A DNA stretch of 64,000 nt from NCBI GenBank assembly GCA_035079385.1, contig JAVHKY010000030.1, positions 2,581,001-2,645,000 of the forward strand, given 5' to 3'. Origin of the DNA: Aspidiotus rigidus. Its lineage: Eukaryota; Arthropoda; Insecta; Hemiptera; Diaspididae. Shown here one piece after another: positions 1 through 12,100 of the stretch. Made by a program: the position numbers and the translations under genes. Under the pieces are notes generated by a model that was not told where the DNA came from, ran no database searches, and saw nothing but the letters and a program-made list of their open reading frames with translations. Positions within the stretch are counted from its first letter, which is position 1; the number at the start of each line of letters is the position of its first letter.

Positions 1-87
1 CAGAAAGACGGCGGATGGTGGGCATCCCCAGAAAATATATCCCCACTGAAGGAAAAAAAAAAAAATACTAACAATTGTTCTGAATAA

Positions 88-1235
88 TTAGTAGGGTCCT
101 AATTGTAAATCCTCTCGATGTGGCTGTTGAAAGCAATTTCATGATTGATTATTGTTCTACATACTCAGACGAACAAATATAGCCTTTACGCCTATTTTTT
201 CACTCCCTGTTTTCCAAAGTACCACCTCCCCAAATCTAAAAAGCTCGTTTATCTCGAGAAATATTGACTTTTTAAAAAAAGTTTTCAAACAAAAGTTGTT
301 CCATTATGTCTCCTCTACAACTTTACTTTCTATGAAAATTTCGTTTTGAGCAATCCTCGCGCTTCAAATTTGAAAAAATATGGTAACAGAAACAAAGAAT
401 CACGTTTTTTTTACATCTTTAATGAGAAATTTCAAACATATAGTCGAATATATGATTACAAAAAATGTTTAGAATTCAGTTTACTTTCGAATGAGAATCA
501 AGACGAGACAACTTCACCCCCACCCCTCCCTCATTTCAAAACCTCCACTCCCGCCCCTCCTTTTACCTCGCAAACAATTGATTAATGATAAATTTTCAAA
601 AAAAACTGCTCTATTCCAATTTATCATGATTGTTCACTTCACCTTAAATACCTGCCTAAACAAATTACAAGTTCTAGCTCAAAGGAGATCAATTGAAATT
701 AATTTTCAACTTCCTGTTCAGCTTTTACATCATCAGCTCAGAAGGGTAACACAATAGGCTGGAGGTGAGACTTATTACAATTCAAATAACCTCGATGCTG
801 ACTAACAGGAGGGGCGGCTTTTGAAACGAGAGGGGTGGGATGAAGTCTTCTCTAAACCTTTTTTTAATCATATATTTGACTGTATGTTTGATCAGTAAAA
901 ATATAAAAAACGTGATTCTTTGTTTTCTTTTACCATGTTTTTTCAAATTTGAAACGCGAGGATTGTTCAAAATGAAATTTTCATAAGGAGTAAAGTTGTA
1001 GAGGAGATACAATGGAACAACTTTCGTTTAAAAACTATTTTTAAAAAGTTAATTTCTCGAGGTAAACGAGCTTTTTAGATTTGGGGGTGGTACCTACAAA
1101 ACCGGGAAATGAGAAAAGTAGGCATACAGGCTATATTTGTTTGTCTGAGTATGTAGAACAATAATCAATCATAAAATTGCTTTTAACAGCCACATCGAGC
1201 GGACGGGTTTTTCTGTACAATTGGGAACCTACTAA
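88..1235. mobile_element. Large foldback (inverted-repeat) element
   Basis: The left arm (about 88-600) and right arm (about 780-1235) are imperfect reverse complements of each other over roughly 450 bp, with a spacer of about 180 bp. The ends read TTAGTAGG on the left and CCTACTAA on the right. Shared inner landmarks include CTCGATGTGGCTGTT near 114 and its complement near 1190, and GATTATTGTTCTACATAC near 146 and its complement near 1150. Open frames inside are incidental and lack any family signature. If the termini are GTAGG, a TA dinucleotide flanks both sides, which could be a target-site duplication, but this is weak. Part of the arm (about 250-310) resembles a duplicated segment near 63.6-63.8 kb, so this is a dispersed family. 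Confidence 0.75.
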
Positions 1236-4200
1236 ATGGATAACGTACATCTATGACTCATCCTGATCTGAAGAGATTATGCAATCTCAGATTAAGACAT
1301 TAAAATAGAATTTTGATGCTGCGAATAAAACGTTGCAGAAAATCTTACTGTCTGCGTCTATATAGGCTGTATATTTTAATATGTAAATATCCACTTTTAC
1401 ATTTTACAGTACGGGCGAGGTCCATATCAATCAAAACTCGTAATACCAAACGTTAATAGTAGACGGAAGAAAATCTATTATAAACTTCTTTCATGTAGAA
1501 CGATTCGATAATCTTCTAAAAATGTGATAAAGAACGAAAACGCGATATTTCTGCTCGTGTATAACATGCGAACGATGAGAAATAAACTTCAGCAAAGTGG
1601 GGAGGGTTTGAGTGTTTCAAAAATTGGAATTCTGATCACTATAAACGAAAAGTGGTACATTGACGAGCATAAAAGAAATTTTCTACTTATGCAGATTCCT
1701 ATTCTTTTTCGCGCCATCCTAATAAGGGTTATAACAGGAGAAAGGTCTTGCACTTTTCCATCCGCGAAAATTTTCGTTATATCGACCAAAACGTCAAATT
1801 TTGCTGTATCTGTGTGGAAAAAGCTTCGTTTTTTCATTCACAAGTCCACGGAATTTAGTCAGCCTAATTTCGTCCAGAGTCTTGAACATAGATTCACGAT
1901 TATCACTCCAAAAATTCGAACCATGTAGGGAGAGAAAAATATCAGAACGAAATGAATCGAGAATTTATTACGACACAATAAACGATATTTAACTGCATTG
2001 GCTTTCGTTCCATCTGTGGAGGGGCGTACTTAAATTACGACGCTTAGTAAAGAAAAAATGACCTCGATTTATCTGACGTATCTCGAATACCCGTTTACGA
2101 ACGTTCTTCAAAAAATTGACTCGAGCCTGGCAAAATTATGACATGAACATTTTGAGAGATTTGACAACCAAAAAGGGATCACTTTTGCTTCAACTTTAGA
2201 AGTCGGAACCATAATGTAAACAATTTTTTTTTGACACTTGTTAGATAGAGTAAGGCTAGAAGTTCTACTCAGTGAAACTACGGCATAGGTTTGATCCCAT
2301 AGGTACTAATAATCCAAAGATCATGGGTTTGGACAGCCAACACTGATAAAAGATTTCGTCTGATTCTCACTCTCCCAAATGAGGTGAAAGAAATGGGGTC
2401 TACTATCCATTACAATAATAAACGAGTAGGCCCAGCTTTCGAACGAAATATTTTCAAAACCGACTCTCAGTCTCCGATTTTTCTGTCACCATCCAGAAAT
2501 TCAATTATTGTACGGAAGTTTGGAGCCAATACTGTATCTTGTAGACCACAGAAAAAACTCTGTACTGGTAAAGAAAAATTAGTGATGACTAATATTTAAA
2601 CTTACCTCCTTGACTGCGCTTCAATTTTCGCTCTTATTACGCAAAACCTCACAATGAACCAAACAAATTGTAGTAACTTAGGGAAATTCGCAAGGAAGCG
2701 ATCTCAGCCATCCGAAGAATAGATTTTACCAAAATACGCGAGAAGCCGTAAAAAGACGAATGAATCCTCCTGTAAATGAATGCGAAACAATCGATAAGAA
2801 TGCGATCGAGGAGATTACGATACAGCGATAGACTTCACCCGATAATAGAGGTATTACAAATAATACTGAAGATGATAATGCGAATGATGATTTAAGATGT
2901 TTACGAGGCACGTCACTACTGGAATTATTTGAGGAGTAGATGACGAGTCCCTGTGATCAAACCCGGAAAGGATTACTGCATAACAACCCTACAAGAGCCG
3001 TCAGTTAGATATATTAGAGGAAATCAAAATTCATACTCACGGTTACAACAAAAACATCAGCCTACTCGATGACCCACAGTTTATCGGCCGAAACCGCGTA
3101 ACACGATTATACGCGAAAAATGATAATGATTCACGCCGTTTAAATTAATTTGCAATACCTTTGTACATTTTTCGTCTCATCAGTTAACGCTGTACTGGTG
3201 ATGTGATGAGACCCACCACGAGACTGGTCTACAATAAACCAGGCCTATGTTTTCGTAAATGAATTTCAATTGTGATAAAACGTAAATGAAACACTCTCAA
3301 TTTGATACTCAGCACCTTTTAGAAACAATGACACGTCCCGTATTCGTTTTTTTTTATAATTGTTCTAGGTGTTGGTGGTAATACTCTCCAAAGATGTAAT
3401 GTTTATAAACGTAGGTACAAATCGAAAATATCTTCTCTATTTTTTCCCCGTTTTTTGAAATTTATAAACCACATGACTTCCATTGAATTGATGATGAATG
3501 CTTCCCGTGACATGAAAAATTTTCTCGCATTGAATGGGTAGGTATTGACTTACCTAGGCACTTTCAATACGCAGTGAACCTTAATAATGCGAGTTCAAAG
3601 TTGAATGTTCATATAGATGCACACACTCGAACCTAAGCCTTTCATATTTATTGGACATTATACAATATTCAAAATATTTACCTTATCGATGATAATTATA
3701 CTCATTATTATCGAACTTAAAGTAGCTTTCTCCGATGACAATTGACGATGATCAGCAATCGTTTGCCAGGCAGAGAGTAATTTTAACCTTTACTTTGTGC
3801 ATCATCAGTCTGCCGATTCGCTATGCCACTCTTTTATATAGTGGGCCTTGAACTACGGATATTTTACAGGCTTTCGACCATGAATTTTGAGGTGAATTTA
3901 TTCAGCCTCAATGCGGAGGCAACGTGGAAGAGGCAGAATATGGATGCTCTGCCGCAAGAAGAGGTTACCCGACGTAGACGAGAAAATGGACGACTAATCT
4001 CATAAAAATGTAATGCAGATCAGTACCTGTTTCTTCGTAAAATTGACATGTTTCCATATTTTTTCTGAACCCCGTCCGGGTGTTCATACAGACCTACATG
4101 TTCGTTCCATACTAAGTTTATCCTCGCAACGGAATTAGTTCGATCCTCCAAATTACGGCCATTTATGTGAGTAATACATATTTCTGCTTCTGCTTTTTAC

Positions 4201-4289
4201 TCTCGTGAAAATACTGTCCTTATCCGAGACCTTCATACGTGCAGTGCTCGTATACTAAACTTGAAGTAGGCTGAGAATGGGGAAGAATT
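1236..4289. other. Intergenic stretch, no supported gene
   Basis: Short open frames occur on both strands (for example 1524-1928 plus and 1589-1837 minus), but they overlap one another and show no recognisable domain. One hydrophobic candidate exon at 2730-2918 on the minus strand is listed separately. Otherwise I see ordinary AT-rich sequence. Confidence 0.5.
2730..2918 (-). other. Possible orphan exon, hydrophobic
   Basis: On the minus strand a 3' splice site (ATTCCAG) precedes about 62 open codons, and a 5' splice site (TTTTG followed by gtaaaa) ends them. The encoded segment is strongly hydrophobic with two stretches that could be membrane helices. I looked for partner exons on both sides and found no convincing phase-matched neighbour, so this may be a chance frame. 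It resembles a transporter exon in composition only. Confidence 0.18.
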
Positions 4290-4970
4290 ATTAAGCCTAA
4301 CATACAGTATTTAAAAGAGGGCTGACGCCACCCTCTAATTACAAAACCCTGGTATAAAGCTAGAACAAACGTAACAAGAAACATCTCAGACTAAACAATA
4401 GTAACCGAGCTCGAATGGGGTTCTACTAACTTTGAACGAGGCTGCTAATAAGCCTATGCTAGCTTGAGCTAGTCAGTCCAACATAAAGATACCAGGCTAT
4501 GTGTACGGCTCCGCTAACTTCCACTAGGCCTAAACTAGGCTATGGTCCCTGACATTACTTCTCCTTCTATATTAGCTTTATACAAATGCTGTATATTAGA
4601 CTTAATCATGCTAAGAATGGTAGCGAACCTAGGATTTATTGTATGTCAGGCTAACTAGCTCATCTTGCTCCCTGAGGCCGAACATGCACTTTGCTAGGCT
4701 ATACTAGGTCTATCTTACTGTATATTAGGCTTTACTGCTATAGCCTTCATTATACGTCCGCCCAACGGACCATGACCGTAGGCACCGCTAGTACACTGGG
4801 CTTAGTATACCATATCCTGTCCTTACGGCTCTGACTTCTCTTTGAAGACTAGCTTTGTACTAGGCTTCTGTTAGAGTTGAACAAGGCTTAAAATGGGAGC
4901 GGATGAGCCCTGGGAGCCACTCAGCCTAAGAAGACTACATGGACCCATACTAGGTTTCTCTATCAATATT
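4290..4970. repeat. Dispersed repeat block, copy A (TACTAGGC-rich)
   Basis: This block is rich in variants of TACTAGGCT and TATACTAGG. It shares long, same-orientation similarity with 47,595-48,090: both begin near CCTAACATACAG, and both contain ACAAGAAA..., ATGGGGTTCTACTAACTT and CAGTCCAACA in the same order. No coding potential is visible. Confidence 0.7.
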
Positions 4971-5129
4971 AACCATTACTGCCGTACAAAGTGAGATTGA
5001 CGCATACCGGAAATACAAATTTAGAAAATGAACTTTTCGCGGATTTACCTACGAGTGTGTGCATGTGTGCTCCGTCTGTGAAATCATTCGAAAGTGGATA
5101 TACGTCCTATTTCTTTGTCGGCAAATGGG

Positions 5130-5277
5130 ACGTATATCTGTCGTACAAAGTTGAATTGACGTATATGCAGATAATGAATACGAGGAGAAGAGGTTATGGG
5201 TATACTTGATATAGCCTCTTTTTCTCGTATTCGTTATTTGCATATACGTCAATTCAACTTTGTACGGCAGATATCCA
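5130..5277. repeat. Short foldback element with 64-bp arms
   Basis: Left arm 5130-5193 and right arm about 5213-5277 are reverse complements with few mismatches, sharing GTACAAAGTTGAATTGACGT. The loop is about 20 bp. Partial extra copies of the same motif lie just upstream (near 4981, CCGTACAAAGTGAGATTGAC) and downstream (near 5695), so the unit seems to have been rearranged locally. Confidence 0.7.
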
Positions 5278-5429
5278 CTTACGTGAATATTGGTAAATAT
5301 CTAAAACTAAAGCCGTTAACGAAAATTTAAAACGACCATCGGAATCTTCGATAAAATTATTAGAAATCGTGAAATTTTCAGGATTGTATATAGAATAATT
5401 TTTTCGTTCTTTTTGAAAGCAATATAATT

Positions 5430-5655
5430 ATCATCTGCTGCCCCAACTTGACCCAACGCCGTAATTCCTTATCCATCCCCCACAACCATACAGAAGCACT
5501 TTCAGATCTCTTTACCTCCATCCCTAACATATTCAACTTTTTACAACAAGCCAACTTCCTCTCACGCATATAATCACATAATCTAGCCGAGCTCATAGCC
5601 CTGAAGGCAGGCTGCTAGTAGCTCGTTAATTAAAATAAAAAAAAAAAAAAAATTC
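5430..5655 (+). pseudogene. 3' end of a 5'-truncated LINE retrotransposon
   Basis: The plus strand reads through a short stretch that resembles the end of the second open frame of Jockey/R1-like LINEs: a CPNL motif, then EALSDLFTSIPNIFNFLQQA and a stop near 5570. A poly(A)-rich tail follows at about 5637-5652. This is the typical shape of a dead-on-arrival insertion. The frame is too short to encode a working enzyme. The family assignment rests on pattern recognition of this tail only. Confidence 0.45.
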
Positions 5656-5734
5656 TCCGAATCGTTGTTTTGGATACACGTCCATCTCATTTTATACGGC
5701 AGATTACTTGCCGTACAACAAACGAAATTTCATA

Positions 5735-5870
5735 GAAATGAGCTCCGTGTCTCTGCTCTCCCCTCCCCTCCATTTCCAATATTTATCTTCATCTCTATAA
5801 AACTAGAGAGGTGAGACAGACGTGAAACATCATCTTCATTTTTTGCGATACAATAATTTCTTCTTTTGTT
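5735..5870. repeat. Dispersed repeat, continuation of copy A
   Basis: This segment (TCCGTGTCTCTGCTC... through CATTTTTTGCGATACAATAA) matches 48,115-48,255 in the same orientation. In the 48-kb copy it follows directly after the TACTAGGC-rich block. Here the two halves are separated by about 765 bp that contain the foldback and the LINE tail, so those look like later insertions. Confidence 0.6.
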
Positions 5871-6189
5871 TTTTTTTGTGATTGTTGAAAAATTGTTTTT
5901 TGTAAAATTCTCATGTCGGGAAAGTGTTTTGGAGAACAATTTGTGAGGCAATAGCTAGCTACATAGATGCGAGCTTCCTCCAACACACTGGTCGTCACAC
6001 CAAAAACCTCACTTCAAGTCATTTCAAATGACAAGGTTCTATAAAAAGACATGAAAGGATTGTAATCTTTATTTCTTTGGCTTCTTGAGAAGATTTTTTT
6101 CAACTGATATTTCTAGTAGGACTAGAACCTTAACAATCTTCCCAAAGTGGCTGAATCAACACGCGTTTTTTGGAGCGGAATATTACAGT

Positions 6190-7500
6190 AATATTGAATT
6201 AAATTTGATGTGAAATAAATATTATTTGAATATATTTTTATTAGTATTATTTCTTATTTGCCACCAATTAAAACATATATAATTATATATTTTTTAAGTA
6301 ATAAAATATAAAGTAAAAGGAAACACTGCAAAAACCGCAAAAACCGCAAAATTTTGAAAACACGTGAGCGCTTTCGGCTAAACAGCCATTCTCAAGAGAT
6401 GGAAAGCAACTCACCGCAACCTACAGAAATGTATTGATTCAAAATAATATAAAATATTACTTTTTTAAATTTGAAATAAAAGAAATATGATGTCAACTAT
6501 GTTATTATAAAAATTGAAATTTCAGTTATTTTATTCAATAAATTGAGAGACATTTTAATTTTAATTATTATTTTATCTTTTTCAAAAAATAATTTATTAT
6601 TCTATTTCAATTATAATTGTTAAATTGAATAATAATCAACTTTTTAATATTATTACTTCAACAAATTTAAAATTTAAGCCACTAATTACTTCTTTTATAG
6701 TATTTATTCTAATTTATTTTCAAAAAACAATTGATAAAATCAATAAAAAAAATTTTAATATACAGAAAAGAATTTTTGTTTTCATATAATTTTTACTATC
6801 AAATCATATAAAATGAAAAATAATGAAATTTTTTCTTCTTCTTCTTTATTTTAACCAGTATTTTAGCTGCAGTTGCTATTTGATGCTTGGTGATATAGTT
6901 TGGTGATAATAAAGGTTAAGCTAATATCGGTAGTAATATAAATTAAAATCTTGGGAAATCAATTATTTTGAAATTATGAATATCTAATTTTTAACAAGAA
7001 TTTTAATTCATATTTAATATTAAATCATAAATTTGATTCTACCCTAATATATTGAAAAGACATCATATTACATTTACTTTTAGAATTTCAAATAAATAAA
7101 TAATACTTTAAAATTAATTAGTTTTAATTTTATTAATAATAATTAGAATGGGACTTTTTTTTTAAATTATTAATCGAACGAAAAATAATAAGATTATTTC
7201 AATTTCGTTAATATGGTCCTAATAAAGTTTTATTTTATTGGTTTATTACAATTCTTATTAGACATAATTAAATTATATTGATTCATATAACAGAAAAAAA
7301 ATTATTTGCAATGAATTACTCAGGATATCTCAAGATTTAAAGAAATAAACTTTTCAACTTAATTAAAAAATGAATTGTCCAGTTTCGTCGTCGCAGTCAC
7401 GTTCCTTGTCCAGGAGATTAAAAAAAAGTATTATTTTCAATATAAAATTATTTTATTTTTTATTATTTAATTGATAATAATTAGAATCATTATGAAAAAA
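6190..7500. other. Extremely AT-rich island
   Basis: Base composition changes sharply: this stretch is visibly far richer in A and T than its flanks and made largely of A/T runs. I read the frames and found only a short fragment (about 6590-6790, no ATG) and no recognised gene. A string near 6915 (AAGGTTAAGCTAATATCGG) vaguely recalls an insect mitochondrial tRNA-Met, but the rest does not match mitochondrial rRNA or COI landmarks I know. It may be an old organelle or endosymbiont insertion, or simply an AT-rich nuclear repeat. Confidence 0.4.
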
Positions 7501-7514
7501 TTTCGAGAATAAAA

Positions 7515-7538
7515 TGACGTCACGAGTTAATGACGTCA
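7515..7538. promoter_or_regulatory. Paired TGACGTCA (CRE-type) palindromes
   Basis: Two perfect TGACGTCA octamers lie at 7515-7522 and 7531-7538, with starts 16 bp apart. This is the consensus CREB/ATF site. There is no recognisable gene nearby, so function is unknown. They may be a relic of the CRE-rich repeat family found elsewhere in the window. Confidence 0.35.
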
Positions 7539-7539
7539 T

Positions 7540-10500
7540 AAATGATCTTCACCTACTTTAGATACTTGAAGAAATTCTAACTAATGCATCGGTTAAATGA
7601 TCTATTTTCGTCAGATTTTGCCAAAGTTTCTAAAGAAAAAAAATATTTTTTCTCCGAGTTTTTAAAATTGGTAACACATGAATATTTTTTGCTCGTTCCA
7701 AAGATAAATTATGCTAATTTTGACTCTAAAAAAAACTTGAAAAAACTTATGTAAGAATGGCTTTCTACCCCCCTCCCCTTGAATAAGGTTATGCAGAGAT
7801 TTTTCACACTCCCTACCACGGAACCATCATGTAATTGATTTAATTAATGAATGCCCCGATGAGAAAGCTCTCGTTTTTCTTAGTTCTCTTCCTGATAGAA
7901 GGAACTCAGAAAATTCAGACTCTTCAAGATTTCAATTATAATTTGAATTTTCAATACCAAAACCAATTTGAACTACAGAACAGGTTCCTTGCGTTCCTCG
8001 GTTAAAACTTCGTTAAGGAAGCCATCGTTCTTTCAAAATGCTTTTCTCATCGAATATATTAAGGCTGGAAAGTCGAAATTTTCTCCCATTCACTAATAAG
8101 GGCGGAATATGCGCTGCTATGCGGAATTTCTCCAAAGCTTGCACTCAAAGGGGATGATGAGTGATAATGACTAAATACCGTATTTTCCTTTCGCCCTTCT
8201 TTTAAATGGAAAGTCATCTAAAAGAGTTTTGAAATTGTTGGAGTAGACTCGGCTCTAACTTTTGTATATCTCAATTTTTAAATTTGATTGATCAATTAAG
8301 TAGTGAGGAACTTTTAAAAATCATTCCTGTGTTATTTGTATGGCACTACTACACACCATCACCTTCGAGTGTAGCGTGGAAAGTGGCGCTCCTAGCAGAG
8401 CCCTTACAGGCGAATTATATAATTATTATGGCTCAAAAGTTGAAATTTTTGTCATGTCCAAATTCTTTGTTAGGGTAGGACAGTTTTCGCCGGACGCGGC
8501 ACAGCATTTTTTCGAAATAATCCCCCACAGAACGGGTTTCCTGTCAATAGGCTTTATTGAAAAATGTCTTCCCAGGACCCCAAGAAGGTCCTTCCACTCA
8601 GTTGACTGATTAGTGATGAAATCATATCAAGGTAATGCTGGATGCAGTGTTGCCAGATCCCACGGCTCCGGAGTCGTTTTTTGGCTCTAAAACAGGTTTA
8701 GAACGATTATGAAATGGTCCCGAAACCAAATTTTACATGTTGTAGTCCAATTTTGTCGGGAAAAGTACCGGTACTTTTCTTTCTTCTAAAGTAGCACTTT
8801 TTAAAATTTGGATTTGGCAACACTGGCTAAATATGGACCCATCTTTTTTGAAACGAATATTCTGACGAAGAAATCGTGATTTTTTTCTCATGAGAGGCAG
8901 AGGCTATTTTTCAGAATCTCAAAAGTGAATACCTCGATGAACAGAATGAAAAACCATTTTCCATAATTTTGAAGAAATTTCTCATTAAATATTGCTGTCA
9001 GTAGTAAGCACGCGTTTAATTTCTCCATGGCCTGCTTTTCAAAGTGTTTTCATTAGGTACATGAATTCGTACGTGAATAATTTCTATAAACTGCCTTAAC
9101 GTATTTCAACTATTTTAAGAACATGGCGCGCTCTAATAACCTGTTAGAAGAGCGTACTGTGATAGATCGTCGGCTATATTGAACTGCAGCTAGAATAAAA
9201 ATAACCTTCATCTGTGTCTCATATGGGAGGGAGAGCTCCGTCTAAAAAAATTCATAAATTCAATATTTTTTTGGCATTCCCTAGCGTGAAATAGATTAAT
9301 GTAGGTACTAGTTGTGACCACCTGCTGTATTATTTTCCAAGTTTTACCATTGTATATCGTTATCCACAACACATTCTCCTGTCCCCATCTTAATTCTTGT
9401 GAGCTTCTTCTAGTACAAAGAACACGAAATGTGTTTTAACCCATACTGGTGAGTGAGATATCTTCACCGGAATTGGTAACTATTCATTCTAATCTCACGA
9501 AAAAATAGGTATTTAAATTTCGTTCAACTGTTCAGAATGAATGAACGGGGACGAAAAATATCGCGTATAAGGACTCAGAAATCATTAAGCTCAGAGAGTA
9601 GGTATTGTATATTTATAGTCGGATTATAATCATGTGTAACTACTTGGTCGAGAATGCGATTTTGTAACAAATTAAATTTATGTTGAGGTAACGAGGTGAG
9701 TAAAAAAAAACGAGTCTAATTCAAGCAGAGGAACTCTATTGAAAGCTGGGTTCTGCTCAGTTTAGATTTATAAGAGTTTTTTGGGGTGTTACCTACCTCA
9801 AGGTCAGCTTACGAACGAAGTGATGAGGATAGCCTTCGACCATCTTAGTTCAATGTATTGTACTTTCAAGGAGTCGATACATGAAATGACCCGTCTCCTT
9901 TTCCTCGTGTATCGAAAGTCGTGATCTGTATAGCTCGGTAATTACAATTTTTGTAAGTCTCTCTCGCTTAAATTCAATTTGAAGGTCAAAATGTTGTACA
10001 AGTACCCTCTTGATCACCCGACGGTTGGAATTTATCCAAGCCCTAGGTCTCTTTTTGCATGAAATTCAAAATTCATATCTTTTTGAAGCCCTTTCCCTCA
10101 CTTGATACACATTGCTAGGGTGTTAAAATTTTTTCAAGTCTCTCCTCCCCACCGCTCCTATACAAATTTCGATAGACGTACTTAAAGGAGATCAAATTAC
10201 TTTTAAAAATTCTAGTTTGCAACGGAACTTGATTAGGAGGAGTGAAGATAAGAAGTTCTCGTAATTAATTGATCACCTATAGGGTCAATGCCAATAAGGT
10301 TGTTCAATACTTATGTGCAAGAATCAATATATGGGAAACACGACGTTATACAATTCAGAAAAATCATATGCAACCACAAGAATTTTATGGCGTAACATCA
10401 ACATCGTAAATTGATTTTCTCACCTCCTATTACTTATATACGAAGAATTTCCGGGACGATATTGAACGTGTTTGCTGCTAGTGTATGATAAAACAAATAC

Positions 10501-11029
10501 CCAGGTAGATACGAAACGAAAAAGAACTGAACGAGCTACTTGTATATAAATAATCGGAGAAGAAGATCTGGGAAGAACGACGTAATGTATTCATACGGTG
10601 GACGAGGTCATCACAGGTGTTTCTGTGAAACGCCTAATGTATACTTAACAAAATTCAAAACCTGTTACGAATCAAATATGCATTTTCTCGAAGAGTCACA
10701 AAAGCCTTTCTAGTGTGTCTAGTTTACAAAGGTTTCATAAAGTGTTTGTGTCTTCAAAGTAGACCTCGGCTCAGAATCCCCGGTCTGGAGAAGTCCAAAC
10801 TAGGGAGAAATAAAAAAAATTATCGGTTTAAAAACCTTTAGAATTTGAACGAGTCCTTATTTATTCTGTTGACGAGATAATTATACAAATATGATTATTA
10901 GCTCGGCGGTATAGTTAATTGTTACGCAGATGTGAATAAGGATAAATTGAGTATAAGAGGGAAAAGGTAAATGTTGAGTAGAATTAGTGCAGACAGATGT
11001 TTTTAGATCACGGTAAACGTTAGTGAGTT
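7540..11029. other. Intergenic stretch, no supported gene
   Basis: I see no conserved coding region. A frame at 8340-8609 overlaps sequence resembling the CCTGTTTTAT...GGGAAAA repeat family and is probably spurious. The rest is unremarkable AT-rich DNA with scattered fragments such as TTTGAAAAA...GTCCC that resemble the same dispersed repeats. Confidence 0.5.
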
Positions 11030-11480
11030 CTAGGTATTGTAAGGTACCAAAAATGGTGTCGTGGTTGTTTTCGAAAGCTTGAGTGAGGGTGGAGGATGTA
11101 TTTGTGGATTTGTGGAAGAAAGAAGAGGTGAAAGTTGATGGCAGGAGAAAAAATGGTCAATTGTTAAATTATTTTGTCGGCAGTAGGGGCAAGATGGAGG
11201 TGTTAGGATGTGGGGGTTCGTTATGTGGGAGTGTGTATTTTGTATGTGGCCTATTCTTAGACGAGAAAGAATGAGTGTTCTCAACGGATAATGACCAAGG
11301 GACGGGGATTTTTTATACATAGGAGATTGTTGTTGGATTGATTTTTCCAAAGTGTGCTCCATGATTGAGTAATGAGAGAAGGGCAGTGATTCTTATAGTC
11401 TAAGAACGGAACGAGGGGGATGAAGGAGCTGGCTTGTTTGGCGACTTAATCAATAGCGTCACTTTTGGAGAGGCCAATGT
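11030..11480 (-). pseudogene. Degenerate LINE 3' fragment (RNase H-like tail)
   Basis: Read on the minus strand, the segment begins with a broken RNase H-like end: a region resembling the usual IPSHIGIPGNEKAD motif with two in-frame stops, then DxVAKQAS. A frame (11,362 down to 11,030) follows with LSRLRIGHIQNTHSH and CPYCRQNNLTIDHFFSC, the hallmark RLRIGHT / CxxC...HxxxxC tail of Jockey/R1-type LINEs. The upstream stops and the absence of a reverse transcriptase show a non-functional remnant. Confidence 0.7.
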
Positions 11481-11734
11481 ACCTGAGAATCTATATGAAA
11501 ATCCTTTGGATGTTAATTGAGTCTAGAATGTGAAAAGTGAGGAGAATACGTTATATGATTGGGTTACAGTTGTATATGGGTCTATACGGAGTACAGTGAA
11601 GAGAGCCAGTCGGTAAGGAAAAGCAATTTGCCGTTTGGGGGTGAGGTGGGAGTGACGGGTGAATAAGCCCTTCATCCATTGGGAGTGGAGGGAGGCTTCG
11701 TTGTCTACATTGTGCATAGGTCACGTTGGGATTT

Positions 11735-12100
11735 TGAACAGGGAACCTATTTTATCAGGGGATTTTTCGGGAAAAAGGCCGGCGTGCGGCCGGACGGTAA
11801 AGCTTGGAGCTCGAAAATTTTTTAACCATAATATAGCTCGATAATCGGTGTGAAAGGTAGCCCGTTCGAGTAACTAGATATGTAATGCTTCAGACACCAA
11901 TTGACTTAGCCCCTTCTATGAGTCAGATATGCAATTATGAGACTCGAACGTCCTTCTAAGGTTTACTAAGTCCCCCTCGTATCATATCATAGCTCGGAGA
12001 TCGGTGTACATAGCCCGAAAGTCAGGACCTATTGGAGGGCTTTTCGGGAAAAAAGTAAGTCATCCGGCCGATCGACCGGCAAAGCTCGGAGCTCAGAAAT
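11735..12100 (-). repeat. CRE-family dispersed repeat, minus orientation
   Basis: Sequence starting near AACAGGGAACCTATTTTATC and running through GGGAAAAAGGCCGGCGTGCG, GAGCTCGAAAATTTTT and CAATGCTTCAGACACCAAT-like words is clearly related to 49,780-50,100 and to 48,255-49,200. This copy lacks intact TGACGTCA sites. Two partial units are visible, the second beginning near 12,025. Confidence 0.6.

Noticed and set aside
6330..6355. Short AAAAACCGC tandem as a CRISPR or telomere-like array
   Set aside because: Only about three copies of a simple word; no spacers and no array.
6590..6790. Mitochondrial protein fragment in the AT-rich island
   Set aside because: The open segment lacks a start and I could not match it to any mitochondrial protein; asserting a mitochondrial insertion would go beyond the evidence.
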